This document shows positions 1-10,388 of a stretch of DNA of 64,000 nucleotides, in pieces. The stretch comes from Stenocarpella maydis (lineage: Eukaryota; Ascomycota; Sordariomycetes; Diaporthales; Diaporthaceae), in assembly GCA_002270565.1 (NCBI GenBank), contig NQMI01000014.1, positions 434,001-498,000 on the forward strand, read 5' to 3'. Every line of letters begins with the position of its first letter. Within the stretch, counting starts at the first letter, position 1. Below the pieces are notes generated by a model. That model had not been told where the DNA came from and did not search any database. It saw only the letters and a program-made list of their open reading frames with translations. Both the position numbers and the translations under genes were made by a program.

Positions 1-1
1 C

Positions 2-550
2 CTAATAAATCAGTACCTAGGCTCCTTAGAAAGAGCATTTCCACAGTGGGCAGAGCAGCTCAGAGGAACTATCCATACGCTAAAAGCTACGGGCCAGCCT
101 ACTAATAGGCTAAATCTACAGTTCCTTATAGCGGATATACTAGAAGAGACTAGAAATCCGTCTTCAGCATCCTATCAGGTTGCTAAGGGGGAATAGAAAC
201 CTCCTTCAGGCCCTTAGGGGCCTAAAAATCAGTCTTCAGGCTTCAAAAGGCCTAAAAAGACTAGAAATAAAGGGCAGAACCCTAGAAAGGCTGAAGAAAA
301 TAAGCCTAATAAGGGATCCAGGGGCTCTAGTNAGGGCAGGACCCTAAAAAGGCTGAAGAAAATAAGCCTAATAAGGGATTTAGGGGCTCTAGTGGCAAGA
401 AAAAATCTATAGAGCCTAAATCGCCTAGTGGGAAGCCCCCTGAAAATTTAGGGGACTACGCTTGTGCTTTAGGCTATTCAGCCTATAAGGATGAAGAATT
501 AGCTCCTAGTAAGAGCTATTCTTTAGGTGATGAGGCTAGTGATTCAGATA
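2..550 (+). pseudogene. copia gag fragment
   Basis: Reading from base 2, the conceptual translation begins LINQYLGSLERAFPQWAEQL and later contains LIADILEE, typical of the copia gag (UBN2-like) region. It reaches an in-frame TAG near base 195 in a context where a sense codon is expected. Downstream is a lysine- and proline-rich stretch duplicated on both sides of the single N at 332. The gag start is off the left edge. I see no intact CCHC zinc knuckle in the visible part. Confidence 0.7.
332..332. other. Assembly gap (1 N) flanked by a 61-bp duplication
   Basis: Bases 271-331 and 333-393 are near-identical copies differing by a few transitions. The N joins them, suggesting two contig ends that overlapped but were not merged. 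Confidence 0.85.
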
Positions 551-552
551 GC

Positions 553-1008
553 TTGTCTATAGCCTTAGAAAGCCCCTGTAAGCTCTGCTATAGGGGTTCA
601 CGATCAAGAGGGCCCCTTAAGAAGGACCCTAAGCTTTTTAGGCCTTCTAGGCCTATTGCTCTATTATATGATATTAGTTCTATAGTATATATAGTAAATA
701 GCCGTTCTTTATTTACTAATTTAGTGATAACTGGTGATTTTGGGTACCTGCAAACAGGTGGGGGTAGGGTATACCCCTTAGGTAGAGGTACTGCTATATT
801 TCAGGTAATTAGCCCTGAAAGCCTAGCTAAGACTAAGCGTCTAGTCCTAAAGGAGGCACTATATGTGCCCTTTATGGATATTAGTATTTTTAGTGGCCTT
901 TGCTACTATAGTGCTGGGGGTTACCTCTTGAGGAATACCCTATATAGGGCTGATGAGCAACCGATTGTGTACTTAGACCCTTTTAAAACGGGATTTTTTA
1001 TCCCTTAG
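553..1008 (+). pseudogene. copia protease-region fragment
   Basis: The open stretch translates with the layout of the copia aspartic protease: a hydrophobic run ending in LYDISS, then NSRSLFTN, a glycine-rich TGGG segment, PLGRGTA, and a LYVPFMDISIFSG segment matching the usual LYVP..xxNLIS motif. The active-site triplet expected as D-S/T-G reads D-I-S, so the catalytic site looks lost. The frame opens at a TTG, so this is a remnant of the polyprotein, not a gene with its own start. Confidence 0.65.
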
Positions 1009-1063
1009 AAGGGGATATAGGCCCTAGAGACCTATACTACTCAGGCTAATAGTATATATTACG

Positions 1064-2640
1064 TCCCTAGTAGTAGTATAAATGCCTTAGAGATAGTGCT
1101 GCCTCCTTTTGATAGGGAAGCAGCTAGGGATTATGAGAAGATCCCTACCCCTTAAGAGCTTATTCTTTTAAGGGAAGAATTAGGCCCTTTTGGGTCCTTT
1201 ATAGGCTTTATTGCCTTAGAATTTAGGCTAGCATTGCCTAATTCTGAGTTATAGGGTCTTCCGGTATGGGTCCCTTGCATGCCCCCTTCTATAGGTCCTT
1301 CCCCGCGGGTAGAACCGCCTATAGGAAATAGGGGAGATAGGGCTATAGAGGACCTAGAAGATCTTCTTTTGGAGGGCCTCTTGCCTTCTAAGAAAGCCAC
1401 TAGACCTTTTGAAGGGTTCCTTAAGTTACTCAAACTAGCCTATCTCTGGTATAAGAGATTNTCCCCAGTAGTAGTACAAACGCCTTGGAGATAGTGCTGC
1501 CTCCTTTTGATAGGAAAGCAGCTAGGGACTATGAGAAGATCCCTACCCCTTAAGAGCTTATTCTTTTAAAGGAAGAATTAGGCCCTTCTGGGTCCTTTAT
1601 AGGCTCTATTGCCTTAGAATCTAGGCTAGTATTACCTAATTCTGAGTTACAGGGTCTTCTAGTACGGGTCCCTCACATGCCCCCTTCTACAGGTCCTTCC
1701 CTGCGGGTAGAACCGCCTGTAGGAAATAGGGGGGATAGGGCTATAGAGGACCTAGAAGATCTTCTTTTGAAAGGCCTCTTGCCTTCTAAAAAAGCCACTA
1801 AATGGCCTATGCAGGCCACTAGACCTTCTGAAGGGTCCCCTAAGCTACTTAAACTAGCCTATCTCTAGCATAAGAGATTGGGGCATATTAATCTTCATCT
1901 ACTAAAGAAGACAGCTAAGATAGCCCAGGGGGTGCCTAATTTTAATTTAATCTTAAAAGGGGATTTTTTATACCTAGCCTGTAATAGGGCTAAGGCTATC
2001 CATAGGCTAAATCACAAGCCTATTAATAATCTAGAGAGTATATTAGACTCTTTAAAAGGGGATACCTTTTCTATTAAGCCTATGCCCTATAATAAGTGCC
2101 CTATTAGGCTACTAATAGTGGATAGAAAATCTAGGTTTAGGTAGCTTTTCCTGCTAAGAAATCGAGATAGGGACCTAATAATGGATACTATTAAGGGCTT
2201 CTTTAGGTCCTTAAAGGCCCTATTTGGGCGGTACCCTAGGGGCTTTCATTTTAATAGCGGGAAGGAGATAAATGCCCAGCTATAGGCCTGGCTATAGCAT
2301 AAGGGTATAGCCTTTTTAACAAGTAGCCCCTATATTCACAAGCAAAACGGTCTAATAGAACGCTCCATTTAAGTAATTCTAGACCGTCTTAGGGCTACTA
2401 TGCTTACTGCAGGCCTACCGCTATATCTATAGTGTTTTATTATACCTGCCATACTTAAGTTAGTTAACTCAACTGCCCTAATAAATAGAGACCTTATAGC
2501 CTATTAAGAGCTATATGATGGGCTAGAGCCCTCTAAAACCCACAAACTACTTCTAAAGCAGTATAGGGTTATAGGGGCTCGCTATAAGGTCTTCCTGCCT
2601 GAAGAAAAGCATCAGAAGGGCTATAAGCTAGCCCCAAGGA
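1064..2640 (+). pseudogene. copia GAG-pre-integrase and integrase remnant
   Basis: A GAG-pre-integrase/integrase zinc region is recognisable around 1860-2020 (HKRLGHINLHLLKKT, with part of a C-rich element). It is followed by an integrase core-like stretch (LIVDRKSRF, FHFNSGKEINAQL, PYIHKQNGLIERS) to about 2640. Several TAG stops fall where tryptophan or glutamine is expected, e.g. 2283-2285, 2295-2297 and 2430-2432. Bases 1064-1460 and 1462-1879 are two diverged copies of the same segment separated by one N; the second carries an extra 21 bases. In the first copy the LW of the pre-integrase motif is TGG, in the second TAG. Confidence 0.72.
1461..1461. other. Assembly gap (1 N) flanked by a ~400-bp duplication
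   Basis: 1064-1460 and 1462-1879 align along their length except for a 21-base insertion in the second copy and scattered transitions. They may be unmerged contigs from different copies of the element, or a real internal duplication. Confidence 0.8.
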
Positions 2641-2843
2641 CTAAGACAGGCTATTTGCTAGCGGTATTAGGGAATAATATATACCAAGTATATATCCCTA
2701 AACAGCATATTATTCTAAAGACCTCTATTCTTAAGATTTACGAGGAATTAAGCAGTATAGATTCTAATAGCGGTTTTGGGCCAGAAGGGGTATTAGAGGG
2801 TCCCCTAGACCCTCTAGATAGGGATGTAGACCCTACAACCGCT

Positions 2844-3005
2844 GTACCTGCTGGGTCTCAAATAGACCCCCTAGGAGGGCCTCTCTCAGGCCCTATAGTA
2901 CCTGCTGGGTCTCAAATAGACCCCCTAGGAGGGCCTCTCTCAGGCCCTACAATACCTGCTGGGTCTCAAATAGACCCCCCAGAAGAGCCTCTCTCAGGCT
3001 TACCT
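2844..3005 (+). repeat. Three tandem 54-bp units in the integrase-RT linker
   Basis: Units at 2844-2897, 2898-2951 and 2952-3005 each encode an 18-residue repeat beginning with V/I-P-A-G-S-Q-I-D-P. The third unit has diverged most. It lies in the proline-rich linker between integrase and reverse transcriptase and preserves the frame. Confidence 0.9.
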
Positions 3006-3922
3006 GCACTTTCTGCAGAAGGGGACCCCACTGTGGGTTCCGGGGAATTAGAGGATATAGGGCCTAATTTAGGCCCTACAAAGTCGTCCCCAGAGGGTAT
3101 AGGGCCAACTCTACCTGAAGAAATGGACCTATCATACGCCAAACAGATCGTCTACTCTATCTTCAAAAGAGCACGCCAAATAGCGTTTAGTACTACAAAC
3201 GCTGCAGCCCCCCAGACCTGGAAACAGGTGCTAAAAAGCCCTAATAGGGCTAAATGGCTACAGGCGATCTATAGCGAATTTGAGCAATTAATTTTGCAAA
3301 ATACCCTCGAATTTTGGCCAGCAAATCAGCTTCCAGAAGGTCGAAAGCCTATAACCAGTCGACTAGTCCTACGAGAGAAAAAGGACGAGAATAATAGGGT
3401 CTTTAAATTTAAAGCCCGATTAGTAGTCAGAGGATTTCAACAGAGGAAAGGGGTAGATTTTACCGAGACCTTCGCCTCAACCTCTAGCCCTCCTACCTGG
3501 AGGGTACTACTAGCACTAGCTGCTATTCTTGACTGGGAAATCGAGCAGATCGATTTTATAGGTGCCTTCCTAAATAGTACGCTGAAAGAACAGGTCTTTA
3601 TGGAGCTTCCAGAGGGGTTCAAAGAATTTGCCGCCCAAACTAGTAGCCAAATTCATCGGCTATTAACTAGGGCTGGCTATAACCCCTCTGATCAGCAGAT
3701 AATTCGGCTAAATAAAGCTCTATATGGCCTAAAGCAGGCCCCTAGGGAGTGGCAACAGATAGTTATTGACCTTCTGAAAGGTCTAGGCTTCAAACCGCTA
3801 CTCTCAGACTCCGCCGTCTTCTACAGCAGGGCGTCAGGCCTATTTATAGTGTCCTACGTCGACGACTGCCTAATAATAGGGCCTGGAATCTCCAAAATTC
3901 AGGCCCTAAAACGCCAAATCCA

Positions 3923-3929
3923 NNNNNNN
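3923..3929. other. Assembly gap (7 N) flanked by a 231-bp duplication
   Basis: 3692-3922 and 3930-4160 have equal length and look identical by eye, which points to an unmerged contig overlap rather than biology. Confidence 0.88.
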
Positions 3930-5048
3930 TCAGCAGATAATTCGGCTAAATAAAGCTCTATATGGCCTAAAGCAGGCCCCTAGGGAGTGGCAACAGATAG
4001 TTATTGACCTTCTGAAAGGTCTAGGCTTCAAACCGCTACTCTCAGACTCCGCCGTCTTCTACAGCAGGGCGTCAGGCCTATTTATAGTGTCCTACGTCGA
4101 CGACTGCCTAATAATAGGGCCTGGAATCTCCAAAATTCAGGCCCTAAAACGCCAAATCCATAAGGCGTATGCTATAGAAGACAGGGGCCCTGCAAGCTTC
4201 TTTCTAGGTGTTCGAATTATTAGGGACCGCCCTAATCGAACCCTATGGCTCTCCCAGAGCCAGTATATTGAGGAAGCTATTAGAACCTTCAACTTAGAGG
4301 GTTCTAGGCCTATTTCAGTTCCTCTCCAGCCAAACTTAGTCAACTTAGGCCCTATCGAAGGGCCTATACTCGACCGAATTCGACACAAGCGCTTTCAGGC
4401 TATAGTGGGCACCGCTATGTATTTAGTTACCCAAACTAGGCCTGATATTAGCTTCCCGGTCCAGTGGCTAGCTAGAGCCTTCCAAGCATCCAAATCTCAG
4501 CATTTAGTAGCTGCACAGAACCTGTTTAGGTACCTAAATAGCCATCGACACCTTGCTATTAGGTATTCTGCTAGGGGTCTCAAAGACCCCCTACAGAGCT
4601 CACTCCTAGAGCCTATAGGCTATTCTGATAGCGACTATGCTGGGGATAAGGCCTCCTCTAAATCAACATATGGGTATGTATTTACCCTAGGAGGAGGGCC
4701 CATTTCCTGGAAATCAAAGCGAGGAAGCACTATAGCGTTATCAACGCTAGAGGCTGAATTTATAGGGCTTATAGAGGCTACTCGGGAAATCCAGTGGCTT
4801 CGAGGGCTCTATATAGAACTGAATAGGCCTATTCCTAGGCCAACGATCCTCTATGGAGATAATACGGGCGCTATCTCCACTGCTAAGGACCCTTCACACC
4901 ATCAACGAACTAAGCATACGCTTCTTAGGTACCACTACCTACGTGCTGAAGTTCAGAAGGGGACCCTCGAAGTTAAATACCTCGAGACCAGTAAAATGGT
5001 AGCAGACGGGCTTACAAAAGCCCTTCCAGCACCTAAATTTCAGGTGTT

Positions 5049-5049
5049 N
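5049..5049. other. Single N just after the RNase H region
   Basis: One undetermined base at the end of the pol frame. I see no flanking duplication here, unlike the other three gaps in this element. Confidence 0.9.
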
Positions 5050-5182
5050 GGGGGCTTTTCTTTACTTGTATTTCTCTCTCCCGTTTCCATTTTAAGAGTA
5101 AGGGTTAAATGCTATAGGCCTATTAGGCCTATATCTTCAACAGAAGGGGTGTTAAACGGAACCGCTCAGCAGGGCGTTGGCA

Positions 5183-5262
5183 CTTCCTGCAAGGAGTTAC
5201 CCTAGACTTCTTGTAAGGAGTTACCCTAGACTTCTAGTAAGGAGTTACCCTAGACTTCTTGC
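5183..5262 (+). repeat. 24-bp tandem repeat in the LTR (three units plus a partial)
   Basis: Units at 5183-5206, 5207-5230 and 5231-5254 share the core AAGGAGTTACCCTAGA, and a fourth is truncated after 5262. Repeats at this place in U3 often act as enhancer repeats in LTR elements, but function here is inference. Confidence 0.9.
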
Positions 5263-5591
5263 GAGTCAGGCGATTTTCGCTGAGTACGCCTAGTGCGTGC
5301 GCGACGCAAGATGAGTTTGGTGGCCGTGAGTCGATTATTTTGGCCTGCATTTGCACCTTAATTCAGACCTCTGCATTACCCTTATTTCTTACCCAAAAAG
5401 TATATAACTTAGTGCATTAGATAGCTTGATTTCTGAAGTTTGTATGTACTTAATTTGGGCATTACCAGGGCTATGGTTGGCTGGTGGCTTGGAACCAAAG
5501 ATGGTGTGTTGGAAGGGCGAATTCTCCGGCATTTGCAAATTTGCACCAGAGCCTACCGCAGCGTGCCCAGGGGTGAGACAGGGTCGGAGGG

Positions 5592-5599
5592 TATATAAG
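5592..5599 (+). promoter_or_regulatory. TATA box of the LTR
   Basis: TATATAAG inside the presumed LTR, followed by a GC-containing stretch and a plausible R/U5. The position and context fit a retrotransposon promoter. No transcription start can be seen. Confidence 0.5.
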
Positions 5600-5735
5600 G
5601 AGGGCTTACAGAAGCCCAACTTAATTCAATACAAAGTTGTCCAGACCATTGTCAATCGTCCCAATTCGCCTCAGAGCACCATACTGCGACCCTGCCGAAA
5701 CACACACGCTGAACTGAATGCTATTCTATAGCACA

Positions 5736-6889
5736 AATTCATCAGATGCCTATTATTGAGAAGTTTCAGGTAGATTAGAGGGTTGGAAAGTGCTGGTTAT
5801 TGGTGATTTGTGGCGCTAATATTAGTGTTCCAGTTGTAATAATCAGCTTGCCATTATACCTCAAGGCTTAAGTAGTCTGGGACTTGTGCTATTGCTATAA
5901 TACAAAAAAAACGTTATCTAATTAAATAGGGATGAATTTTGAGGCTGAATTAACTAGGCTCTCTAAGCATTAGTTAATTGGGCTTGGTGTGGGTGGTTAG
6001 TAGGTAAGTGTTTAGGGATGTGAAGAGGATAGTTAAAGGGCATGATGCAGAGGCTGTAAAACGTACTGCTTGGGGTAGTGCAATGAGGTTGAATAGTGTG
6101 ATCTGATTGGCTATTGGGCTGCTTAGTAAACAAACTTTGTGTACCCTCCGTTTTCCTTTGTGCGAATCTCCGTATTCCACTAGTTGGGGCGCGAGTTGGG
6201 GCACTAACTCGCAGGCGGCGTTTTGTATCTTTTATATAGTTTCCTGCATCATCCTTATGACTACCTGAGTGGCATTCTAGGCCGCCTGCCTCATAATACC
6301 ATCTAAGATGCCCTAGTTTTATAGCGCTGTAAGGATAGCTTGGCTAAATTCTGGGTGGTTGGTTATTATATGCATAAACTCGTTTTCCGCTAGGACGCGG
6401 GCGGCTCTTAAAGGCCCTGCCTTGCTGCTATCTCTAGCACCTTACTAAGGTATATTTCCTGATATCTTATTCAGAGTTTTAATTTGCTAGAAAATTATAA
6501 AGGAACTATAGGAGATCGAATCTAATTTAACGAGTATATATAAGCTAATGCTATATATTGGCTATAGTTAAGCTAGGTTTGATAAGGAAAGAAAAAGTAG
6601 AAGGAAAATCCTATAAGTCCGAAATTTGCGCTCTTATGTGCGGAATCCCAAGTGGGTCCGGAGGGAGCCGGACCGCGCTAACACCTAGGGTTCCATCCTG
6701 TAACAGTATAAGTATATAATTCCTAGCTCTTTTAAGGTTGTTAATCTAATAGGCTTAATTAAGTTATCTTTATATAAAGCTTATTTCTTTACTCTTGCTA
6801 CTTTATAAATTACTAAGTAATCTACTAATTAGTATTAAATAGCCTTTATTATATAGTAATAGTATATATATATATAGGGTTCTGTTTAA
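5736..6889. other. Gene-free, moderately AT-rich flank of the retrotransposon
   Basis: No open frame with recognisable similarity. Short TA-rich stretches alternate with GC-richer patches (around 6190-6220 and 6640-6680), which suggests old, mutated repeat copies. A perfect hairpin lies at 6655-6674. I cannot assign an element family. Confidence 0.6.
6655..6674. repeat. Perfect 7-bp inverted repeat with 6-base loop
   Basis: GGTCCGG at 6655-6661 and CCGGACC at 6668-6674 flank AGGGAG. It is GC-rich inside an AT-rich region. It could be a remnant of a transposon terminus or simply a stable hairpin. Confidence 0.6.
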
Positions 6890-7515
6890 TAGGTCTATAA
6901 TTACTTGCTTTTCTAATTATTTAGAGAAAGCAAGGACGTTTTATATAAATAGGAAAAGTAGCCTCTTCCCCTGCTAAGCCCCTTTACTTAATCAGGCAGC
7001 CTAGCCTAATAGGATTACGTGCAATCTAACAAGGTAATATTCTAATAATATTAATATTTAACAAAAGTTACTTATTTAAGAATATCTTTTTTTAAAAAAA
7101 ATTAAATAAATTTTTATTTTTTTTAATAATATTTATTTTAATATATTTATTATAAATAAATTAAAGAATTAGCTTTAAAAAGAATTTATTCAAGTATATT
7201 TTAAGATTCAAGGTTTTATATATAAACTTTCGTAAAACAAATCTCAAAGTATTTATATATTTATTGAAATTTCATTATTTATAAATACTTTTTAAATTAA
7301 TATTATTTTATATTTATATTATATATTATAAAATTATAAACTTAACCTTTAATTTAATATATTAACATTCAAAAAAGTAATATTTATTAAGAAATCTTAA
7401 TATTATATATATAAATATTAATATTTTATAAAATATATATTTAAAAATATATTTAACATATTTATAATACATAAAATATTTATTTAATATTATTATACAA
7501 AGATTAATTTAAAAT
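6890..7515. other. Extremely AT-rich block, probably RIP-mutated repeat DNA
   Basis: Nearly all bases are A or T, dominated by ATATTTA-like words with hardly any C or G between about 7070 and 7500. No ORF is supported. This is what strong RIP leaves behind in Pezizomycotina; a centromere-like or heterochromatin core is the other possibility. Confidence 0.75.
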
Positions 7516-7973
7516 ATTATACTTTAAGTTTAGGGTTAGAGTTATTGGATTTAATTTGGATTTAATTTGAGCTATTAAAAAGTAGGTGTGTTTTGGTGTG
7601 AATATACTGTGTGTAGGGTGGCCGGAATCTGGGGCCACGATGTTACTACTTTGCCAAGTCCCGAGGCCTGCCTGTGATTGTGTAGCCTCCAAGCTACCTA
7701 GGTAGTTCATGTAGTACTTGGGCTAGTCTTAGCCCTGTAGGCTATGCACCGAGTTGCACGAGACCCAACCGCTCTGTTACAGAAAGCCTATCATACCCTT
7801 TCTACTTGAGATCCGTCTAGGCCCTCTGCTCCCGCCAAGAGATATAGTACCAGTAATCTATCAATCACTGTATAAGGAGTAATGTGGCGCTGGAATTTAT
7901 TGCAGATAGCGGAATTAAGCTGCTCAGACAGAGCTCCAAGAGCAACATCTGGCCTTGGTGGCATTATAGTCTG

Positions 7974-8687
7974 ATGCTACAGATTTGTTTCACTTTACGC
8001 CCTGGCAAGCGAATGGATGACTTGCCAGGTTACAGCCTGGATATCCTCAAAGAGTACAAGGTACTTGACGAAGAGGATGCCGATCAAGGGTTGAGACAAT
8101 ATCTTTATTTCTGTAACACCCGCCTGGGCAAGGAATTGGACTCAGAAGATTTACAATTGTCAGGATGTCTGGGTTTCTGCCATGAAGCCTCCTCTTGGCC
8201 GAGCCCTCGCTTGGCTAGTGGCCTGGCTAGTGGCCTGGGGATCGTACCGGCTTCATGCTACAGTCAAGTGGCGGTAGGAGGCAAGGTTCTCATGGCGAAT
8301 CTGGGCTGTTTCACCAGCAATAATTTCGTCAAAGATTATCACTTCATATATGAACTGGAGCTATATTGGTCTAGATACAATTTTCGGGAACATATGGCGC
8401 CTGGGAGATTGGTTGGATCGGCAGCAAACGGACCAGAAAGCACAGCGCGGTCTCATGCACATGGAATCACCTCGAACTATAGTCGGGTCTCGAACTCAAA
8501 GCTCGTTTCCCCTTTGGTCTATGAGTTTGTAGCGCCGTTTTCTCGATTCAAGTCCTTCCCATGGACGGACTACGTTCAGTCGGGGTCGGGGAGACTCAAG
8601 GATACTGAGTGGTTTTACTGCGGGTACTATTGGGACGCTGGGGATTCTAGTAGTGCCCTGGAACTCGGTAGTATTTGGGTCCGGTGA
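7974..8687 (+). CDS. Orphan ORF next to the AT-rich block, function unknown
   Basis: An open frame runs to TGA at 8685-8687. The frame extends upstream of 7974 but only to a non-ATG start at 7884; the first ATG in frame is at 7974 and another follows at 8013. The predicted product (about 237 residues) has an acidic stretch near its start (KEYKVLDEEDADQG), several aromatic clusters and a repeated LASG pair, with no motif I recognise and no clear signal peptide. It may be the last exon of a longer gene, a degenerate gene at the edge of the RIP region, or a chance ORF. Splice signals upstream were not resolved. Confidence 0.25.
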   Translation: MLQICFTLRPGKRMDDLPGYSLDILKEYKVLDEEDADQGLRQYLYFCNTRLGKELDSEDLQLSGCLGFCHEASSWPSPRLASGLASGLGIVPASCYSQVAVGGKVLMANLGCFTSNNFVKDYHFIYELELYWSRYNFREHMAPGRLVGSAANGPESTARSHAHGITSNYSRVSNSKLVSPLVYEFVAPFSRFKSFPWTDYVQSGSGRLKDTEWFYCGYYWDAGDSSSALELGSIWVR

Positions 8688-8970
8688 GCCCTCGTCATTG
8701 GACAAGGAATCTGTGAATTTGCTCGCCAAGTTTACAGAGGTGCTTTTCGCCAGGCCAACAAAGTTCTATCACCATCATCATTTTCCTTCCCGCTTTTGTG
8801 TTTAGGACCTGGGGCAGGCGTGGTTCTTGGGATGAAATTGGATCGACCGGGTGTTTTGTATTATTGCCCACCAAAAAGTGCAGCACCTGCCCGTAATTGC
8901 TGTCTTGAATAGCTTCGTGAGAAAGCTAATGCCCTCATCTCTCTATTGCTATATACTTTCAAGATAGCTA

Positions 8971-10388
8971 CTACGTGAGACGCCGGCTTCCTCCATCCGG
9001 TGAAGCTGGGCACGGCACGCCGGGCAGGTCAGCATCCGCGCTGATGTTCTGCCCCTGGCTCAGCCTGACAAAATGTTGACGGATAAGCTGGATACGGCTG
9101 TCGGTGTAGTCCGAGTTCGCAGGGTTGCCATACTGTAGCGTGTAGCCGTCGGTGTGATTTACAAATGCCTACAAAATCACGGCCCCGTCAGCACTGCGCC
9201 CTGGCTTTCAGAAATGGAGGGGATACCTACAGTACAATCGGGCACGTTGTGGCCAAACAGGCTCCAGAAGGCGTCTCCCACAGCTGCCGGGCTCTGCTCG
9301 ATCACCCTGAACCAATCGGCCAGAGAGTCGCCCCTGGGAGTGACACCACCGTCCGCAGACCCTACCCAGTCATACTCACCGGCGAAGTAGCTCTTGTTCA
9401 CCGAAGCAGCTGGAAGCCCGTGTTAGCCTTTATATGCATGCCCGCGAGCTCGTACTGGAGGGCGAGACCCACCCAGGTCCAACCCCTTCTGCAGCTTCGC
9501 AATATCAACCGGGTAGAAGTGGTCCGAGAAGATGTCCACGTGCTCAAGCGCCAGGTGCGTCTGATTAACGCCATACGTCCCGTCGACGAACAGCTTCCCC
9601 GGCGCCAGGCCCTTGACGTAGGCCGCCATGTCCTCAACCCAGGCCGCGGGCACGTCCATGTCCCCCCAGACGGGGCCCGCGAGCTCGTTGCCGCTCTCGA
9701 TGGCGAAGATGGTGGGGTCCTCGGCGTAGGTGAGGTTGGTGAGCGGGTTGAAGTGCGTCAGCAGCACACGGACATACTCCTTGAAGGTGGCGACGATGCT
9801 GGCGTTGGTGTAGAAGTGCTGGATGAGCGGGTTGCCCGCGTCGGCGGCCTGCGTGAGGTTGAGCCCGGCCCACCGCAGGAAGTCGTACTTGCCCCCGTGG
9901 TAATAATCATAGTTGTCCGTCAGCGGGACCATGAGGCGCAGGCCGTAGGCGCGCGCCTGCGCCACCGCCCAGTCGATGCTCTCAAAGGCCTGCTCGTTGA
10001 CGACGCCCGCCTCGGGCCACACGCTCAGCGGGTTGCCCGTGCTCACGCCCAACGTGTGCGCGCGGATCGCGGACCCGCCCAGGGCGCGCACGACAGCCAT
10101 GACCTCGGTGGTGCGGCCTCGGGTTGGGTAGCTCGCGCTGGTCGGGCTGTAGAAGGGCTCTCCCGCGGGCGGCACGACGTTCTCGTCCAGCCCCAGCCAG
10201 TAGACGTTGGGGCCGACGGCCCTCCACGGCTCTCCGTCAAGAAGCAGGGCCGAGCCTTCGCGCGTGATGGGCAGGTCGCGCGCGTCCGCTCTGGGCCTGG
10301 GCCTGGACCCCGGCCTGTTGTGCCAGGCCATGTTCTCGTTCGCAGCAGCTACTGCCGCGAGGGCGAGTGCAAGGAATGCTAACCTCAT
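8971..10388 (-). CDS. Secreted glycoside hydrolase family 5 (mannanase/cellulase-like), 3 exons
   Basis: Exons 10388-9473, 9409-9231 and 9168-8971 give 430 residues; phases match at both junctions (introns of 63 and 62 nt). The ATG at 10388 opens a signal peptide (MRLAFLALALAAVAAA). Family 5 hallmarks are visible: IRAHTLG near residue 109, the acid/base glutamate in IESGNE (E235) and the nucleophile glutamate in FAGEYDW (E317, in exon 2). The last exon carries HTDGYTLQYGNP, common in fungal mannan endo-1,4-beta-mannosidase-like proteins. The expected role is extracellular hydrolysis of beta-linked plant or fungal polysaccharide; the exact substrate and GH5 subfamily cannot be told by eye. It is much more GC-rich than the adjoining transposon island. 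Few glycosylation sites (e.g. NLT, NAS) are visible. Confidence 0.88.

Larger units (their letters stand above)
2655..5052 (+). pseudogene. copia reverse transcriptase and RNase H region, interrupted by a gap duplication
   Basis: The RVT_2-type reverse transcriptase starts near 3180 (TWKQVLKSPNRAKWLQAI), passes FKARLVVRGFQQ and LYGLKQAPREW, and contains the catalytic YVDD at 3855-3866. RNase H follows from about 4615 with YSDSDYAGD, LSTLEAEF, YGDNTGAI and the terminal DGLTKALP near 5008. Bases 3692-3922 recur as 3930-4160 on the other side of a 7-N gap, so YVDD appears a second time at 4093-4104; this is best explained as an unmerged contig overlap. Another N at 5049 follows the end of RNase H. 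This is the best preserved part of the element. Confidence 0.88.
1..5735 (+). mobile_element. Decayed Ty1/copia LTR retrotransposon, 5' end outside the window
   Basis: Domains occur in copia order on the plus strand: gag, protease, GAG-pre-integrase and integrase, reverse transcriptase with YVDD, RNase H ending in DGLTKALP, a polypurine tract (AGAAGGGG, about 5142-5149), then a 3' LTR starting with TGTT at 5150. Integrase before RT defines the Ty1/copia rather than Ty3/gypsy order. The 5' LTR lies left of the window. The reading frame is interrupted by many TAG stops, by single-N or short-N gaps and by duplicated segments, so this copy cannot be autonomous as assembled. The sequence is very rich in TA and poor in CG, as expected after RIP. 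Confidence 0.93.
5150..5735 (+). repeat. Probable 3' LTR of the copia element
   Basis: The segment follows the polypurine tract directly and starts with TGTTAAAC. It holds a 24-bp tandem repeat and a TATA-type promoter element about 440 bases in, as expected for an LTR U3/R organisation. The right boundary near 5733-5735 (ending ..GCACA) is a guess: the 5' LTR is not in the window, so no pairwise comparison is possible. Confidence 0.6.

Noticed and set aside
7884..7973. Upstream extension of the orphan ORF
   Set aside because: The frame opens at GTG, not a plausible start for a nuclear fungal gene.
9165..10382. 405-codon open frame on the plus strand
   Set aside because: It is antisense to the GH5 gene; GC-rich codons on the minus strand leave few stops in this frame. 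The composition is Val/Arg/Gly-rich with no domain.
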